DNA of 64,000 bases from Carallia brachiata (lineage: Eukaryota > Streptophyta > Magnoliopsida > Malpighiales > Rhizophoraceae): contig JADCRB010000026.1 of assembly GCA_021464245.1 (NCBI GenBank), forward strand, positions 4,129,769 to 4,193,768, written 5' to 3'. Positions within the stretch are counted from its first letter, which is position 1; each line of letters opens with the position of its first letter. Both the position numbers and the translations under genes were made by a program. Below the pieces are notes generated by a model. The model had not been told where the DNA came from. It was given only the letters and a program-made list of their open reading frames with translations, and searched no databases. Shown here one piece after another: positions 1 to 12,198 of this stretch.

Positions 1-269
1 CTCAAGCTAGGGGGTACAAGAAAAAGGTAGGTAAGTACGAAGCTTATACCCTATGTCCATATCATATTCTGTGAAATTTGTACTCAGAGTCAGAAAACAG
101 TTATAGGAATTGGAAGCAATAGCTGAATGAGTAAAGCCTGAAGGCCATTTCTCCAATGTGCCAAAATGCTTTGTCAAACAGCCATCTAGCCCAGGGGTTC
201 TGGTTCTCCTTTCAAATGCATCGGTTTGGGCTTGGAACAGCACAGAAAATTGGAGAAGGATGAGACACG

Positions 270-1330
270 ACACTTATCACTGCTAGGCTGCAAATTGGAG
301 AGCTAGAATCCTTGGCTGTCAGCCAACAAAAAGCGGTAGGCTTTCTATCTAAAACAAATTTCATTCCATGTTGACATAAGAGAATTTTCATGTAATTTAC
401 TTGATCTTTTGCCAGATATTTGCACTGAATGCCAGATTAGCTGCAGCTGAGAGCATGAGACATGACATAATTCGAGATTTACTAGGAGCAGAATTGAATG
501 TGACAAACTATGTGGTAAATTTGCATGATTCAAGCTTCTTTTGATTGATCACAGTTTTTTGTGCATCGTACAATTATGACTAAATTATTATAGCTAAACA
601 ACCTGCGTTGAATATTAAGCAGTTTGGTACATTTAGAGGAGGATTAAGGGAAATGATTGAAGTTGTGATGAAAGCCTTTCTCTATGTTTCACTTTTGTTG
701 ATAACAGTACTGTTGGACAATCAGCAAGTGCGGAGGACAGTGGAGTGAAGGTTCAACTTAATAGCTAAAAACCTCAAGACAAGTTACTCTTCACTTTGAT
801 GATGGTTAAATTGTAATGTAAGCTGTGAAGTATATCCATGATCTTAATTGTGAAACAGGAATGGGAACTATATAAGCTTTAACAGCAACTCCATAGCCTT
901 TAAAACTGACCTGCTGTCTGCCCTTTGATCCCCAACATTCTTCATCGTGTTAAATTTCTTGATCGATATACTATCTGTAGGTGGCTAGAAGAAATAGATC
1001 GAAAACAGGCTGAGATGGTTGCTGCACAAAAAGCAATGGAAGAGCTTCGTCGACAAGATCAGTGACTGAAAACGGAGAATGAAATGTAGAAGGTAAAGAC
1101 CTCAAGTCCCTGCCCTTAAAGAAGTTGCATGTTGCATGTTGCATGTTGCATAGAATACTTCTTATTTTACATTCTTTTTTCCCTCTTATATTCTGTTTGC
1201 ATCCCTCAAATACAAGTAGATGGAAAACATAAACCATAAGAAGAGCGTGATGGAACTGGAAGGAGAAGCAAAAAAGCTCTCCGGCCAGCAAAATCTCCGG
1301 CAGCAAAGTTTATGTAGTTTTTCAACACAA
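270..1330 (+). pseudogene. Decayed kinesin-12-like coiled-coil exons
   Basis: Three short plus-strand stretches read as heptad-rich coiled coil. One near 280-340 has Leu/Gln/Glu-rich residues. One near 430-530 contains the motif RLAAAESMRHDIIRDLLGAE. One near 985-1310 includes EMVAAQKAMEEL and MELEGEAKKLSGQQNL. From memory these resemble the C-terminal coiled coil of plant kinesin-12 (POK/PAKRP-type phragmoplast kinesins). In-frame stops interrupt them (for example TGA after the RRQDQ residues near 1064), no motor domain is present, and no long open frame connects them. I read this as the 3' part of a dead kinesin gene that may continue to the left of the window. The family name is inference from remembered motifs. 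A different long coiled-coil protein is possible. Confidence 0.5.
1124..1151. repeat. Short 7-bp tandem repeat (TTGCATG)
   Basis: About four consecutive copies of TTGCATG lie between two of the kinesin-like remnant exons, in what would have been an intron. Confidence 0.8.
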
Positions 1331-2560
1331 AACCTGCTATTGCTGAAGCTGCGGAAGAGGGCGCATGACTAACTAAAATTTAAAATCATTTCATTTCAAA
1401 GATTTGACCTACAAGGTAATAGATTTTCTTTGTATTTTGTTGGATTTCATTGCTTCATCAAGCAAGGCAGTGCTTAGCAACTATTTGAATTTTAGACTTG
1501 CTAAGCCATAATTCGATTGGGCGAGATCATGCCACAAGCTTCCTCAATCATTTTTTTTTTTTTTTTGTCTTTGATTTTATATTATTATTTTCTGAGGTTT
1601 TGGCTGAATTATACACCAGTTATGTAGATTTCCCAATTATATATATATATATAATGGAAATCGTATGATTGTTTACCAAGGTTTGTACGTGAGTTGTAAA
1701 GATTTCTTACGTAAAAAATTATTATTTTTTTTCCTAAGGGAAATTAACGGAGGGAAAATTCCAAAACTTAGAAAAAAATCAACAATTACGTGTAATACAA
1801 AAATCCAAAATAATTACTAATCGTTGTAATTTAATGATAAGTATTGAACGTTATCAAGACAAAAATTTTAAATTTGAAAGCTGTCAGCGCGTTTAATGGA
1901 ATTAAACATATTCTTTTCCTTTATAATACTGAATTATACTGTAATTATCTAGATAGCCCATAGGTTATCCTGAGAATTTGTAATACTGAACTATACTGTA
2001 ATTATTTAGGCAATCCATAAGTTGTCCTGAGAGTAGGGACAATACTTTCTAACGGAATTATATATATAATATCATCCCTATCTATCTATTTTTCTAATCG
2101 AAAAAAAAAAAAAAACCCAAAAACATTATACTTGTATACATAACAAAATAGTTAGATTGTGGTTTAGTGTTTAGGAAATTCGCCCACATTATAGGTGTAA
2201 TTCCTGTTTTCTCCTTTTGTTTTTTAACCCAAAAGAGCCAGCAAAAAAATTCCGTTAGACTCTACGGCGTCGTATAAGGCAAAAGTCTACATAACGGGTC
2301 GTCGTTGCCTCCGTGTACCACCATTGTGCTCGATCATGGCTCCAACCCTTAAACCCTCCCGACCGTACCTCATCCAATTCCAAGTCTCCATGTAAAAAAC
2401 CCAACAAATAACGTTTCTGCAGAGCATCGTATTCTTATGCTTCTTGCAATTTAACGTTTTCACTTAGGTTATGAACTATCGACTGTGCGACCTATAACCG
2501 CGAAAAATTTGGAGAGGAAAAGGAAAAAAAACAAAGGGGCGCTTTCGAGATTGTCACAAA
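1331..2560. other. Intergenic, EMB1273-like upstream region
   Basis: No coding potential is visible. The first 800 bases are AT-rich, with T runs and a short TA repeat near 1640. Two similar segments near 1925 and 1984 share the words AATACTGAA and ATACTGTAATTAT, a small imperfect duplication. The last 250 bases are more GC-balanced and probably hold the promoter and 5' UTR of the next gene. Confidence 0.6.
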
Positions 2561-4583
2561 ATGGCGACCACATATCAATCACAGTTGTTATCTGCCTCCT
2601 GGAATTTCCGGACCTCTGCTACAATGGCCCTTAGAATTCATTCACCCGTCGTTCATGGATTCAAGGTGTAAAGTTTTCACCTTTTTTTTTTTTTTTCACT
2701 TTTCGTGTTCTATATTCCGTTTTATATGTTGTTGAGTTAATATTTGCGCTGAGTTTTGAATTTCGCTACGTGGGTATTTTCTTCTTCCCCTGTTTCTGTG
2801 TTTTTATTTGTTTTTTTGTTTTTTATGGGGGAGGGTTGGGGGCATGTGATTTCTGTTTTTTTGGGGATGGCTATATTTGATGGGATAGAGAGATTTAGGT
2901 ATTGGGTCTGGGGATTTTGATCTAATTATGGTTTTTAGTGTGAATTAAGAGGCTTTGATGGGAAACATGACGCATCTTTTGTCGTTTGGTAATGTAGGTT
3001 CGGTCTTGTTCGAAATTTTCTGTTGATTTTCAGGTTCCGAAGTTTATTTGATTCCCGTGGATTTCTTTTATTGATGTTTATAATTATATACAAATGCTGG
3101 AAATGGGTTGATCAGGTATCTTTATTTATTTTTCCAAACCATTTAGTGTGACTTTTGTTACGTGTTACTCATCACATTTTATATGTTTACTAAAGAATTT
3201 TGGCCTTCAAGGATTTGTTTTTGAAATTAGTGTGTTTCTGGTCTGTCTTAAGTTTCTTAACATTTCGGAGTTCGGTGTGATGGGGACTTGATGAGTGATA
3301 TGAAATTGGAATCTTCATTTCATTTCTGGGGGTGTCTCTGCATGTATGCCATCTTCTTCAAGTGATTAACATTATTTCTTGCAGGGTCCAGCACAAGATT
3401 CTAAAGCACATAGCTGCAATTTGAGAGTTAAACCAAATGGTATCTCGCAAAATACTAGGCCGAGTGTTTGTTGTGCAGTGAATATGGCTGCTGGACAGTC
3501 GGGTGATCCTGAGAAGGTTAACTTAGAGTATTTATTAGACAAGGCAAGAAATTTGTGGGACAGTTCTCCTCAGCCGGTCAAGAGCTTCCCTTGGATTAGA
3601 GCATTGGAGAACTTCATTCAGCTCATCGTTGATCTTTCGGTGACAGTTGTCAAGTACCTATCTGTACCTTTGCTGCTGGTTTCTTCTCTTAGCGAGATGT
3701 CATATTGTGCACATCAAAGGAAGTTACTTTTTGTCCCTTTTCCACTATTCCTTGGTGTTGCTGTTGCTGGAATAATGAGGGAAACTGCCGTGGAAATTTC
3801 TCCTCTCCTCAAGGTTTGACAACCCTAATCAAGTGTGAATTAGTTATTTAGGAGTCTTAGCTATTGGTTGAGTTAACAACCACAGGGTCCATACAATGAG
3901 TCTCTTGTGTTTCCATTGATGCCAACACAGAGTGAAATGAGAGGAAAAAAAGGAGAGGATTGAATAATGTAATTGCAAATTCTGAGTTGTGAATGGAGAG
4001 GGCGCCTGGTTCTTTTCTCTAAGATAAATACCTCCTGCAACATGTCCCCTAATCAAGAAACATTGAAACTGTTGGCTATGTCTCCCTCCAAAAGTATGAA
4101 CAAATTAAAACATTTTCTACTTCTTTTTATGTCTTAATGAAATTTGCATGTCTCCTTCCTGCCTGAGTAGCAAGTCGTTAATGGCCACAACCAGCCACTC
4201 TTTAATGAAATTGTCAAGCGTCTGTTTGAGAACCTTGTTTTGTTTTTTGGATAATATCGGTCTCAAAACTGTTTGCCTGTGGACAAATGAATGGACAAAT
4301 CTCATTGCAGCTCCTCTAACACGATTTTCTGGTTTTTGGTTGGCAGGATGCAGAAGTTCCATGGCATCTGATTGCCATAGCCATGTTCTTTACACTGATC
4401 AAATTGCCAGGTCCATGTTACCCATATTGGGGGCGGATATTCATTCCACACTTTGCAAATGGGGTATTATGGAGGACTGTATTGTCTTTAGTATTGTGGC
4501 ATAGAAGACCGAGAAAGGCATCAGGAGCACGGTTATGCAACAATTCAGTAGATGGCATTCGTTCTGAAACAAATAGTCTCTAA
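2561..4583 (+). CDS. EMB1273: EMB1273-like plastid membrane protein
   Basis: Three exons (2561-2665, 3385-3813, 4347-4583), all in phase 0 with GT-AG introns, give 256 residues. The first 65 or so residues are rich in Ser, Thr, Ala and Arg and lack acidic clusters, as in a chloroplast transit peptide. Around residues 78-115 lies a soluble part with VNLEYLLDKARNLWDSSPQPVK. Hydrophobic segments follow near 112-137 and 148-166, with two more in the last exon around IAIAMFFTLIKLPGP and the VLWRTVLSLVLW stretch. I recognise this as the plant-specific family of Arabidopsis EMB1273, a chloroplast protein needed for embryo development whose biochemical role is unclear to me. The start was chosen as the first in-frame ATG, which yields the transit peptide. 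The last exon ends at TAA 4581-4583. Confidence 0.85.
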
Positions 4584-5493
4584 ACTCACAGGTACTTAAC
4601 TGCTTATGACTGCAACATTAAATTTTTTTAAAATTTTCCTGGAGACTGTCGTTGATCATGATGAACGCTAGCTGATACTACGTTAGCCGTTTTGTAATTT
4701 CAGTCCATTGTCATGTGATTTGTTGCCCCTGTGGTTGGTATTGCGAATTAAGATTGAGGTGCTTACTGAACATTGAAGAAACTTGAAATGGGAGGCCGTT
4801 TTGAATAGGAATATAACCGTTTATTGCCTGGCTACTGGATGTTCGTGGTGGCTAAGGTGACTTTCGGCATGGATTGGCTTGTGCTGACAATTGACTATAG
4901 AGATGGAGATATTAGAAGCTAATAGAGATGAAGATGTGGTGGTCAAATGGCAGCGTCTTTCATATAAAGTCTTTAATGTGATAATGTATCCATGCACCAT
5001 ACGCACTCTTGATAAGATGGGTCCAATTATGTGCAACTTCTCAATGTAGCTTGATCAAAAGTGTGCAATTTTGTTTCAGTTGCCAGATGTTTCTGGTAAA
5101 AGATGCAAGGTTTTCTGGGAAGCGTGATTGAGCATTGAATGTAACGTGACTCGAAAAATGGAGGGATCCGAATGTGATCTCATGTTTTCGTTCGTTGAAT
5201 TTCGGACCTGACATGGGAACTACCCCTATTTATGTTTCTCTCATGTTTTCTTCAATGTGAAAGAAAACTTGTCTTTTTTTTAGGAATGTGGAAGAAAACT
5301 TCAACAATGGTAAAAATTGAGGCTATAATGTAAATAGGTCGTCCGCCTTGCCAGTGATACACATGTATTTGAATTATCCAAAAGATGCCTCATCTCTTAT
5401 ATTTCTATCAAAAAAAAAAAAAAATGTAAAATGAAACTAATTTTACGATTCAATAAAAGTCTAAAGAGGTGAATTATGATATGGAGTATTATA
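4584..5493. other. Downstream flank of EMB1273-like gene
   Basis: This is non-coding. The first part is presumably 3' UTR. Short open frames on both strands here lack homology or codon bias. An A-run sits near 5410-5423. Confidence 0.5.
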
Positions 5494-5971
5494 CTGTATT
5501 TGGATAAAATTCTTAAGGGAGAGGAAAATGAGGGAAAAGAAAGTAAAGGAGATGATCATTAGAAGAAAAGAATATTTTCTTTCATCTTTTGTATTTGAAA
5601 AGAGCTGATGGGAGGGAGAAAAATTATAAATTTTTTTGTTTGGATAATGGTAGAAAGTGGGGGAGATGAATATAAAATGTATTGAAATAATAATTTTATT
5701 TTTCATAATAAATTTTATTAAGATATTTTGTTTAAGTAAAATTGTAATTTTTAAATTATATAAGGGTAATTGAGTCATTTAATAAATTTAATAAGAGAAC
5801 TAATAATTTTCTTTTTATTTTTTAAAGGATTGGTTTTGATGGGATAGGGAGAATTAGGAGAAATAGAAATTTTCCTCTTCCCCACTTTACAAATATTTTT
5901 TAAATATAATAATTTATTTTAATCTTCTCACTTTTCTCTTCCTCTCACCACTTTCCTCCTTCTAAATACAG
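5494..5971. mobile_element. Foldback MITE-like element
   Basis: The left end begins CTGTATTTGGAT and is followed by a purine-rich G/A tract (near 5515-5560). The right end is the complementary C/T tract (near 5925-5960) ending TCTAAATACAG. The two ends form an imperfect long inverted repeat around an AT-rich core with no coding capacity. I could not find a convincing target duplication, so the exact ends are uncertain. Confidence 0.45.
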
Positions 5972-5990
5972 AAATCAAAGTGTAATTTAG

Positions 5991-6250
5991 GGTGTGTTTG
6001 TTTCCTATAAAATATTTTATAGGAAAAAATTTTACAGATTTTCTGGCGTTTGTTTTACGAAAAATATTTTACATAAGTAAAATTTGGGAAAAATTTTCAG
6101 ATTTTCAAATAAAATAACTTCTCCTTTTACAGAGTTGAAGTTATTTTTAAGGAAAACACAAACTGTGCTATAAGTAAGTGATAAAAGAAAAACATTATTT
6201 TTTTCTGTAAATATTTTATAAATATAAATTATTTTACAACAAACAAACGG
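5991..6250. mobile_element. Possible short AT-rich MITE
   Basis: An AT-rich block of about 260 bases opens with GGTGTGTTTGTTTCC and closes with ACAACAAACAAACGG, so its ends are roughly inverted repeats. Internal TTTTATAGGAAAA and similar palindromic words support a foldback element. No clear target duplication is seen. Confidence 0.35.
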
Positions 6251-6370
6251 ACTTTTAGTACAAATGAGCGCCGGCCACCATTCAATGGCATTTTGCAAGT
6301 AAATACCCCCACCGGCGCTATGCTTGTTTCGAACGTTTGTTTGGTGGATGGACCAAAACGCAGTCGTTTA

Positions 6371-6493
6371 GATGATCTGAAACGGTCAGTTGAAAACAGC
6401 GTCGTATTGAGCTGATTGTTAGAAGTGCTGACATCATCTAAACGATCAGTGGAAAACAGCGTCGTATTGAGCTGATTGTTAGAAGAGCTGACC
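6371..6493. repeat. 60-bp tandem duplication upstream of KH gene
   Basis: Two copies of a segment follow each other with a period of exactly 60 bases. Both contain AAAACAGCGTCGTATTGAGC and then TGATTGTTAGAAG. The flanking parts differ slightly (GTGCTGAC against GAGCTGAC; CAGTTG against CAGTGG). It lies about 150-270 bases upstream of the KH gene ATG, in its promoter or 5' leader. Confidence 0.9.
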
Positions 6494-6645
6494 GTCCTTT
6501 CATATCGTCGCTGTTCATAACAATAAGTTATTAATCTCCTGGAGGCTCGTCCTCCTCCCTCGCTTTCTTCTCTTTGACTGAGCTCCGCCACTGGACCGGG
6601 TGGCGCTTCACCGAGTTATCCGCGCGGCGAAACAAGTCGACAGCC

Positions 6646-9600
6646 ATGAGAGAGCAACAGCCACCGTCGGAAGCGGAAGAACAGGAGCAAGAGCAGCAAG
6701 AGCTCAATGACGGGGGAAAGAGAAAGCTGGAAGACACTATCGAAATCGCGAAACAGAAGGTTCTAGAACTCGCCTCAAGATTCGTCAGTGACGCCGACTC
6801 CAAACGCCCCCGCCTCGGCTCCGACAACTCCAACTCTTCCGACCCCTCCTCCGCCCCCTCTCCTTTCCCTGGTATTTTTTTTTTTTTTAACTTTTTGTCC
6901 TCTTTCTAACGGTGGTCTTTTTATTTTTCCCGCTCCCGCAATACGCGTTTACTGATTACAGTTTCAGTTATTATTAACGGTGGTTTGTAGATGCTTCTTC
7001 TGTTATGGTAGATGCTTTAATGGAGGAAGTAGATGAGGAAAAGAGATGTGTTGGATATTGTGGTCTGAATTAGGGTTTTGTCGGGAATTCGATGCATTTA
7101 AGACAAAGGCACATTTAAGACAGTAGTACGGTAAAGAATGTTTTGTTTGTAGAGGATTGCCAACTTGGGGTCCGCTTGTATTTGTTGCCAGTTTATTAGG
7201 TTATAGTTTAACTGGAAAATGAAATTGAAAAGGAGAAGAAAAGTACGAAGAAGCACCTGTGCGATGGTGCTAGACGTTTCTGGGTTATTTTTACTTGATT
7301 GTTTATATAGCAGTATGCAGCTTGGCCGATCCCTGAAGCATTTAGAATATGTTTTTGCATAGTTCTCTTACTTTTTGTTGACATGGTAAGGCGAGCTATA
7401 TATTTAGTCCTTAATATATTTTTTTATGTTGATGTTTTTCTTTTCGGTCATCGTTTTCGCATCTGATTTTGCTTGCCCATGCTTAGTGTCAGTTCCTTTT
7501 GCTGCTCAACAAAGTCAATATCATGGTTCACAAGCCACGGTTAAGAAAATCACCGTTCCAAATGGCAAGGTATGGTATCGTCTTGCTGCTTCTTAACTCA
7601 AGCATTCTATTTGTTGACATCTTTGTCACACAAATCTTGCTTTACAGGTTGGTGTTGTTATAGGGAAAGGAGGAGAAACTATTAAATATATTCAAATGCA
7701 GTCGGGAGCTAAAATCCAAATTACTAAGGATCAAGAATCTGATCCCCATGCTCTAACAAGGGATGTAGACTTGATGGGTACCTCCGAGCAGATTAGCAGG
7801 GCAGAACAACTTATCAATGAAGTCATTGCAGAGGTGCAATTTATTTAAAAGACCATTCTCTTGAAAATAAGGAAATATTCATTCTCATTGTAATTATTCC
7901 TTTACAAGTTGTTGGAACAGACAGATTCAGGGGGCTCTGCTTCGTCTGCTGTTCATGGACTGGGTGTAAAGCAAACTGGAGCTGAGCAATTCTCAATGAA
8001 AGTTCCCAATGACAAGGTAAATTTAGTGATATTGTCTTGATGATTATTGCACGATTAGTGTGAAGATGTTTGTTTAAGTTTTCAAATTCTTTGATAATGA
8101 TTGCTGTAGGTTGGTTTGCTCATTGGCAAGGGTGGCGAGACCATAAAATACATGCAAAGCAAATCAGGGGCTCGGATGCAGGTATGCAGGAAATATGAGA
8201 GAGAAATATTGAGGATGCTGTATAAACACCATCTGCTTTCAAAGAATGACAAAGGATACGTATTAGCAATGGGATTTTATATTGGAGTGGTTGCAAGGAC
8301 TGTTTTATTGGATAATGGTGTAAATTAGAAACCTATGGTTTCAATTAGATGTGCACTACTATGACGGACGAGACAATATTATTTGGTTTAGTGTCCTTGA
8401 ATGGTTGAACGGTGTGTCAGTGCCCTTTTCTTTGGGGATTAGATAGAGAGTTTGAATATTTGACCTTAATCAAATTCAACTTACTTTTGCTTTGAACAAT
8501 CAATATTTGTGGGCCACCTCTTCTGTTGGATGGTTAATATGTTATGTTGCTAGAAAACATGTACAATCTTTGGAGTCTCAGTCTTTTCCCATTTGAATTT
8601 TGTAAAGGTTGTGCACAATAATCAAGTTTGTTAGTTGATGTAGGCGATTGTTTGAATAGTTTCAGTACTATTAAGCAGTGTGGCTAATGTTCTTCAGCAA
8701 ACCTTTCCCCTACATGTCTAATTCAACTACTTACTGTCACATAAGGATGCAGGTCATGTTCTAGTGCCACATTAGATGTCAAGATTTGTCCCTGAAAGTT
8801 TGTTCACCATTTTCCCCTTTCCTTAACTTGAAACATTAAGACAGTAGGCATTTGTGTGATTTGCATGTTGCCATTAATAGCGCCTGTTATATTCCCCACA
8901 ATGTATATATTGAATTCTTTCCATGTGTTTCTTTCTTCAGATTATTCCACTACACCCTACCTCCTGGTGACCCGGCAACAGAGAGAACCGTGTATATTAA
9001 TGGTTCAACAGAACAGATTGAGGCAGCAAAAGAATTAGTTAATGATGTAATGAGTGGGGTAAGTTGCACGTAGCTCTAATACTTCACATACATTTTAAGA
9101 CTTTACAAGACATGTTAACTTAAGCTAACTAATTTAGCTTGGGCCTTTTTCTTGCCCGGTTCATGATCTTAACTTATTTACTAATCACTTTAAGCAAAGA
9201 AAAGATGTACATGGATCTAGATTGGATATTCGCTGTGCTTGACATGGTGAATATTGTATTGTCAGTCTTGGCATTATTTTTTGGGCTATTGCCAACTTGA
9301 GGACTTGCAACCTAGGGTACTGTTTTGATTTTGATGTTGGACTGTTGGAACTACCTATGAAAGTGAGTGACAATGTAAAGATTCCATCATCCACCCTATG
9401 GCTACTAGGTTTAGCACATTCTATGACTCAGCTAGGTTTCTCTTTTTGTTTTTTCCTTCCTAAGTAATATATTATTTAAAGGTTCTAATTTTAAGTCAAG
9501 ATATAAATATCATTCTGGACATTTGCTTTTGGTTGTTTCCTTGTTTTCAGCCCTTTGCTAATATTGTTACTTTCCCAGAAACGTATCATAAACCCAACTG

Positions 9601-10480
9601 CATCAAGTAACTATCCACAGCCAGGTTATCCCACTGCCGGCAATTGGAGCCAGCCAGTACAACCAACTATGGAGCAACAGCCCCAGTACGCTTACACACA
9701 GCCAGGAAATCATCCCACACCTCTTCCATACTATAGCAACTACCCAACCCAGCAATCTTGGTATCAGTCAAACCCATCAACCATATCTCAAACACCTCAG
9801 CAAACAACTGGTTATGGTTACTATGGACAACAAACACAAGTGGGATCAGGTGCACTTAATCCCAGCTACAGCTACAGCCAGACACTTCCTGTTTCCAGCA
9901 ACAGTTACGATCAGGGCTACGGCCAGCAACCACCAACTTATGGACAAAATGTCTCTAACCAGTTTACAACTTTGGAACAGCAGAAACCATATGCACTTTC
10001 AACTTATGGACCTCCTACCGTGGCATCTCAACAGTATGTGACAGTTTCCTCCCAATCGACTCAGCCTACATATCCACCACCTGCTTACACTCAACCAGGT
10101 GCCAACCCACAAGCATATTGGAGTTCTTCAGGCTTCACCGGCCAACCTCAAGCTCAATCAGGATATGATCAGACAGGTTATTCCCAGACTGCTTATGGAT
10201 GGTTGCAGCAAGGCCAGGTCCCACCCTCAACAACTCAGTCAATTTATGGAAAAGTGGATATTCTCTTCAGCCAACACCTGCCCCTGTGAATTTTGTTCAG
10301 GGGACATATCCTGTTGCTTATGGACAGCCACAGCAAGAGACACAACAACCCCAATCACAACCATCAAACAATGGGCTTTCACAAAAATCAGTTTATGGAT
10401 CAGAGACACGTGATGAGAATTCAAATGCAGACCATGTTTCAAATCCTGCAGTGCAGGAACCTGTTCCTTCGCAAAGCTGA
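6646..10480 (+). pseudogene. KH-domain FUBP-like gene, frameshifted
   Basis: Seven exons are visible: 6646-6871, 7487-7569, 7648-7833, 7921-8016, 8110-8181, 8941-9058 and 9579-10480. They encode an acidic/basic N-terminus, a complete KH1 domain with the GKGG loop (residues about 93-162), and the first half of KH2 with a second GKGG loop. Exon 6 should finish KH2, but at 118 bases it is one base too long: an extra C near 8955 gives IIPLHPTSW then stop, about 230 residues in all. The correct frame resumes as PPGDPATERTVYINGS. Exon 7 encodes a Gln/Tyr/Pro-rich tail and loses one base near 10250, ending early at 10289 rather than at 10480. FUBP/KHSRP-type proteins bind single-stranded nucleic acid in the nucleus. 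Two frame breaks mark this copy as a pseudogene, or a truncated single-KH gene, unless both are sequence errors. Confidence 0.7.
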
Positions 10481-11030
10481 AGGTTGAGCAGCTTAAATGG
10501 GCTTTTGCATTCCTATCTGATCATATTGCTTTCATGATAATCCCATTGTCTCTTGTAATACACACTGCATCATTGCAGGAGTTCAATTCTTTAGGTCTCC
10601 AATGTTTGAAAATTTTGTCTAATGGATCCATTTTCACATTCATTGAGACTTATTTGACAATTGATAGAATTTTCATCTTTATGTTCTGTCCTGTTGTTGT
10701 TTGTATGGAAAAAACCATGACAGGTTCTGTTTGAAAATGTTCGTATTCAGTGGTCTATGGTATGCTTAAGTTTGCCACCGATCTGGTTTTCTACGAGGAG
10801 CTCTGCCTTCCTAGGCACCAAACTTTTTGGTTCCGACCAGTTGTTAGATTGTGAGCTTTTTGTTTGTGGCTATTTGTTTGATCTTATTAAAAACATTGTA
10901 TATTTGTTGGAATTACAAAATATAACAGATGGTTGTTTTAGCAGCATTTCAGATCTTTCTCGTGGTGAAACGGTCCCGTTTTGGAACCAAGACAATGGGC
11001 GGTGAGGTTATACGATGATACTGTTCACGG
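10481..11030 (+). repeat. KH-gene 3' flank, source of duplicated segments
   Basis: This non-coding flank recurs three times in the array. Its first 230 bases recur after every KH-type tail (13714-13920, 23361-23570, 27256-27460, 32678-32880). The part from about 10745 (CGTATTCAGTGGTCTATGG) recurs at 15583 and 27520. The segment from 10915 (TAACAGATGGTTGTTTTAGC) recurs at 15860 and 29165. A CATTGCAGGAGTTCAA word shared by all copies looks like an acceptor of a 3' UTR intron. Confidence 0.7.
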
Positions 11031-12198
11031 GAATGACAAACGTTAATCATTGATCGATTGTTCCTTTTTTTATTAATAATCATTGGTTGATCATTATCAA
11101 ACTATATATTTCTTTTTCTGTTTGTCGAAAAAAAAAGGAAAAGCATGAGTGAATATCCCACAATCTCATAAAGAGGATATATTAAATGTTCCGTATACTG
11201 GCAATAATAAATTCATAGAGGAGCAAACTTTAGATGTCTAATAAGGGATATCAACTTGTCTTTTAAACTGTACGAAATTAAGTGTAAACTTAAATCGTCC
11301 TTCATTATTAGCAGCAGGCGACCCACCCCCCCCCCCCCCCCCCCCAATAGCTTTGCCATTCAACCACAACACACGGTGGTCTAAATATTTCTTTTTAGTC
11401 TCTACCGTTTATTCATTTAGTCCTGGACTAAATAATCTTTTTATCTTAAGTGAAAATCAATGGGGTTTGTGCACGGTGTGGTGGGGCAGAGAAAAAGTAG
11501 TGAGAGGAGAGTGAGAAATGAGTTAGTATATAAATCTCAGTAATTAAATAAAAAAATTTCAGAATTTTTGAACTACTCCCTGAAAAAATACGCCAATTTT
11601 TTAAAACAAATAGGTGAGAAATAGGGATAACCAGATAAATTGTAGTGAGTTGGCATATTATATAGATGAGCGAAGGAAAACAGAGAACTAAATCATAATT
11701 CCAATTTACCGTTACTTACTTAGAACGCAAGAAAACAAAAATAGAGGGAAGGAGGGAGATTTAGAAACAAAAGGGAAAATGGGAATAAACTTTGGTGACG
11801 GTGATATAGAGGGAGAGATTTGAAAAAAAAAGTCATAACGTTCAAGGCGCCGAAGATCCCCAGAGTTTTAAGTCTCAGCTTTTTTCATCATCCCAGATTT
11901 TCTCCATAGTCTCACGTTCTTTAAAAGCTGCGATCTTTACAACTTTCTGCTCTCTTTCTCAATCTCTAATTTCAATACTTTTTACATTCTCTTGCTTCCT
12001 GAGTGCCTTTACGTTGAACACAGTAGAGAAATCCTTCTTCTCTGGCTTTCTTGATCAAGAAAACCAGAATCTTGCCCTGTTTCTTGACGCAGAGTAGTGC
12101 GGCAAAAGAACCCGTCGGTGAATTCTTGACCTTCTCCTTCATTTTCCCCTCTTGAGGACAAAGGGTTGCCGGAAAACAAAGAATAATTCTTGACAAGT
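11031..12198 (+). other. Upstream region and leader of NAC-A1
   Basis: Non-coding. It contains a C run at 11326-11345 and then a segment from about 11640 (GTAGTGAGTTGGCATATTAT) that recurs before the other A-type NAC exons near 16540 and 30240. The probable 5' leader holds the palindrome TCTGGCTTTCTTGATCAAGA (continuing AAACCAGA) at 12041-12068. Confidence 0.6.
11326..11345. repeat. Homopolymer of 20 C
   Basis: An uninterrupted run of 20 C residues follows GACCCA. Such runs are slippage-prone, and the length given here may not be exact. Confidence 0.9.

Noticed and set aside
7..1306. Minus-strand open frames at the left edge
   Set aside because: They begin at non-ATG codons or have no domain, and they run antisense to coiled-coil remnants readable on the plus strand.
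5461..6833. Minus-strand frames of 60-120 codons upstream of and across KH exon 1
   Set aside because: They are Phe/Ile/Asn-rich translations of AT-rich elements, or shadows of the KH exon and of the 60-bp tandem repeat.
8941..10289. Treating the KH frameshifts as sequencing errors and calling the gene intact
   Set aside because: Two independent one-base changes in one gene, plus two more in the neighbouring NAC-A1 unit, contrast with none in the SnRK2, peroxidase, CYP40 and EMB1273 exons. I called it a pseudogene but kept the doubt in the confidence.
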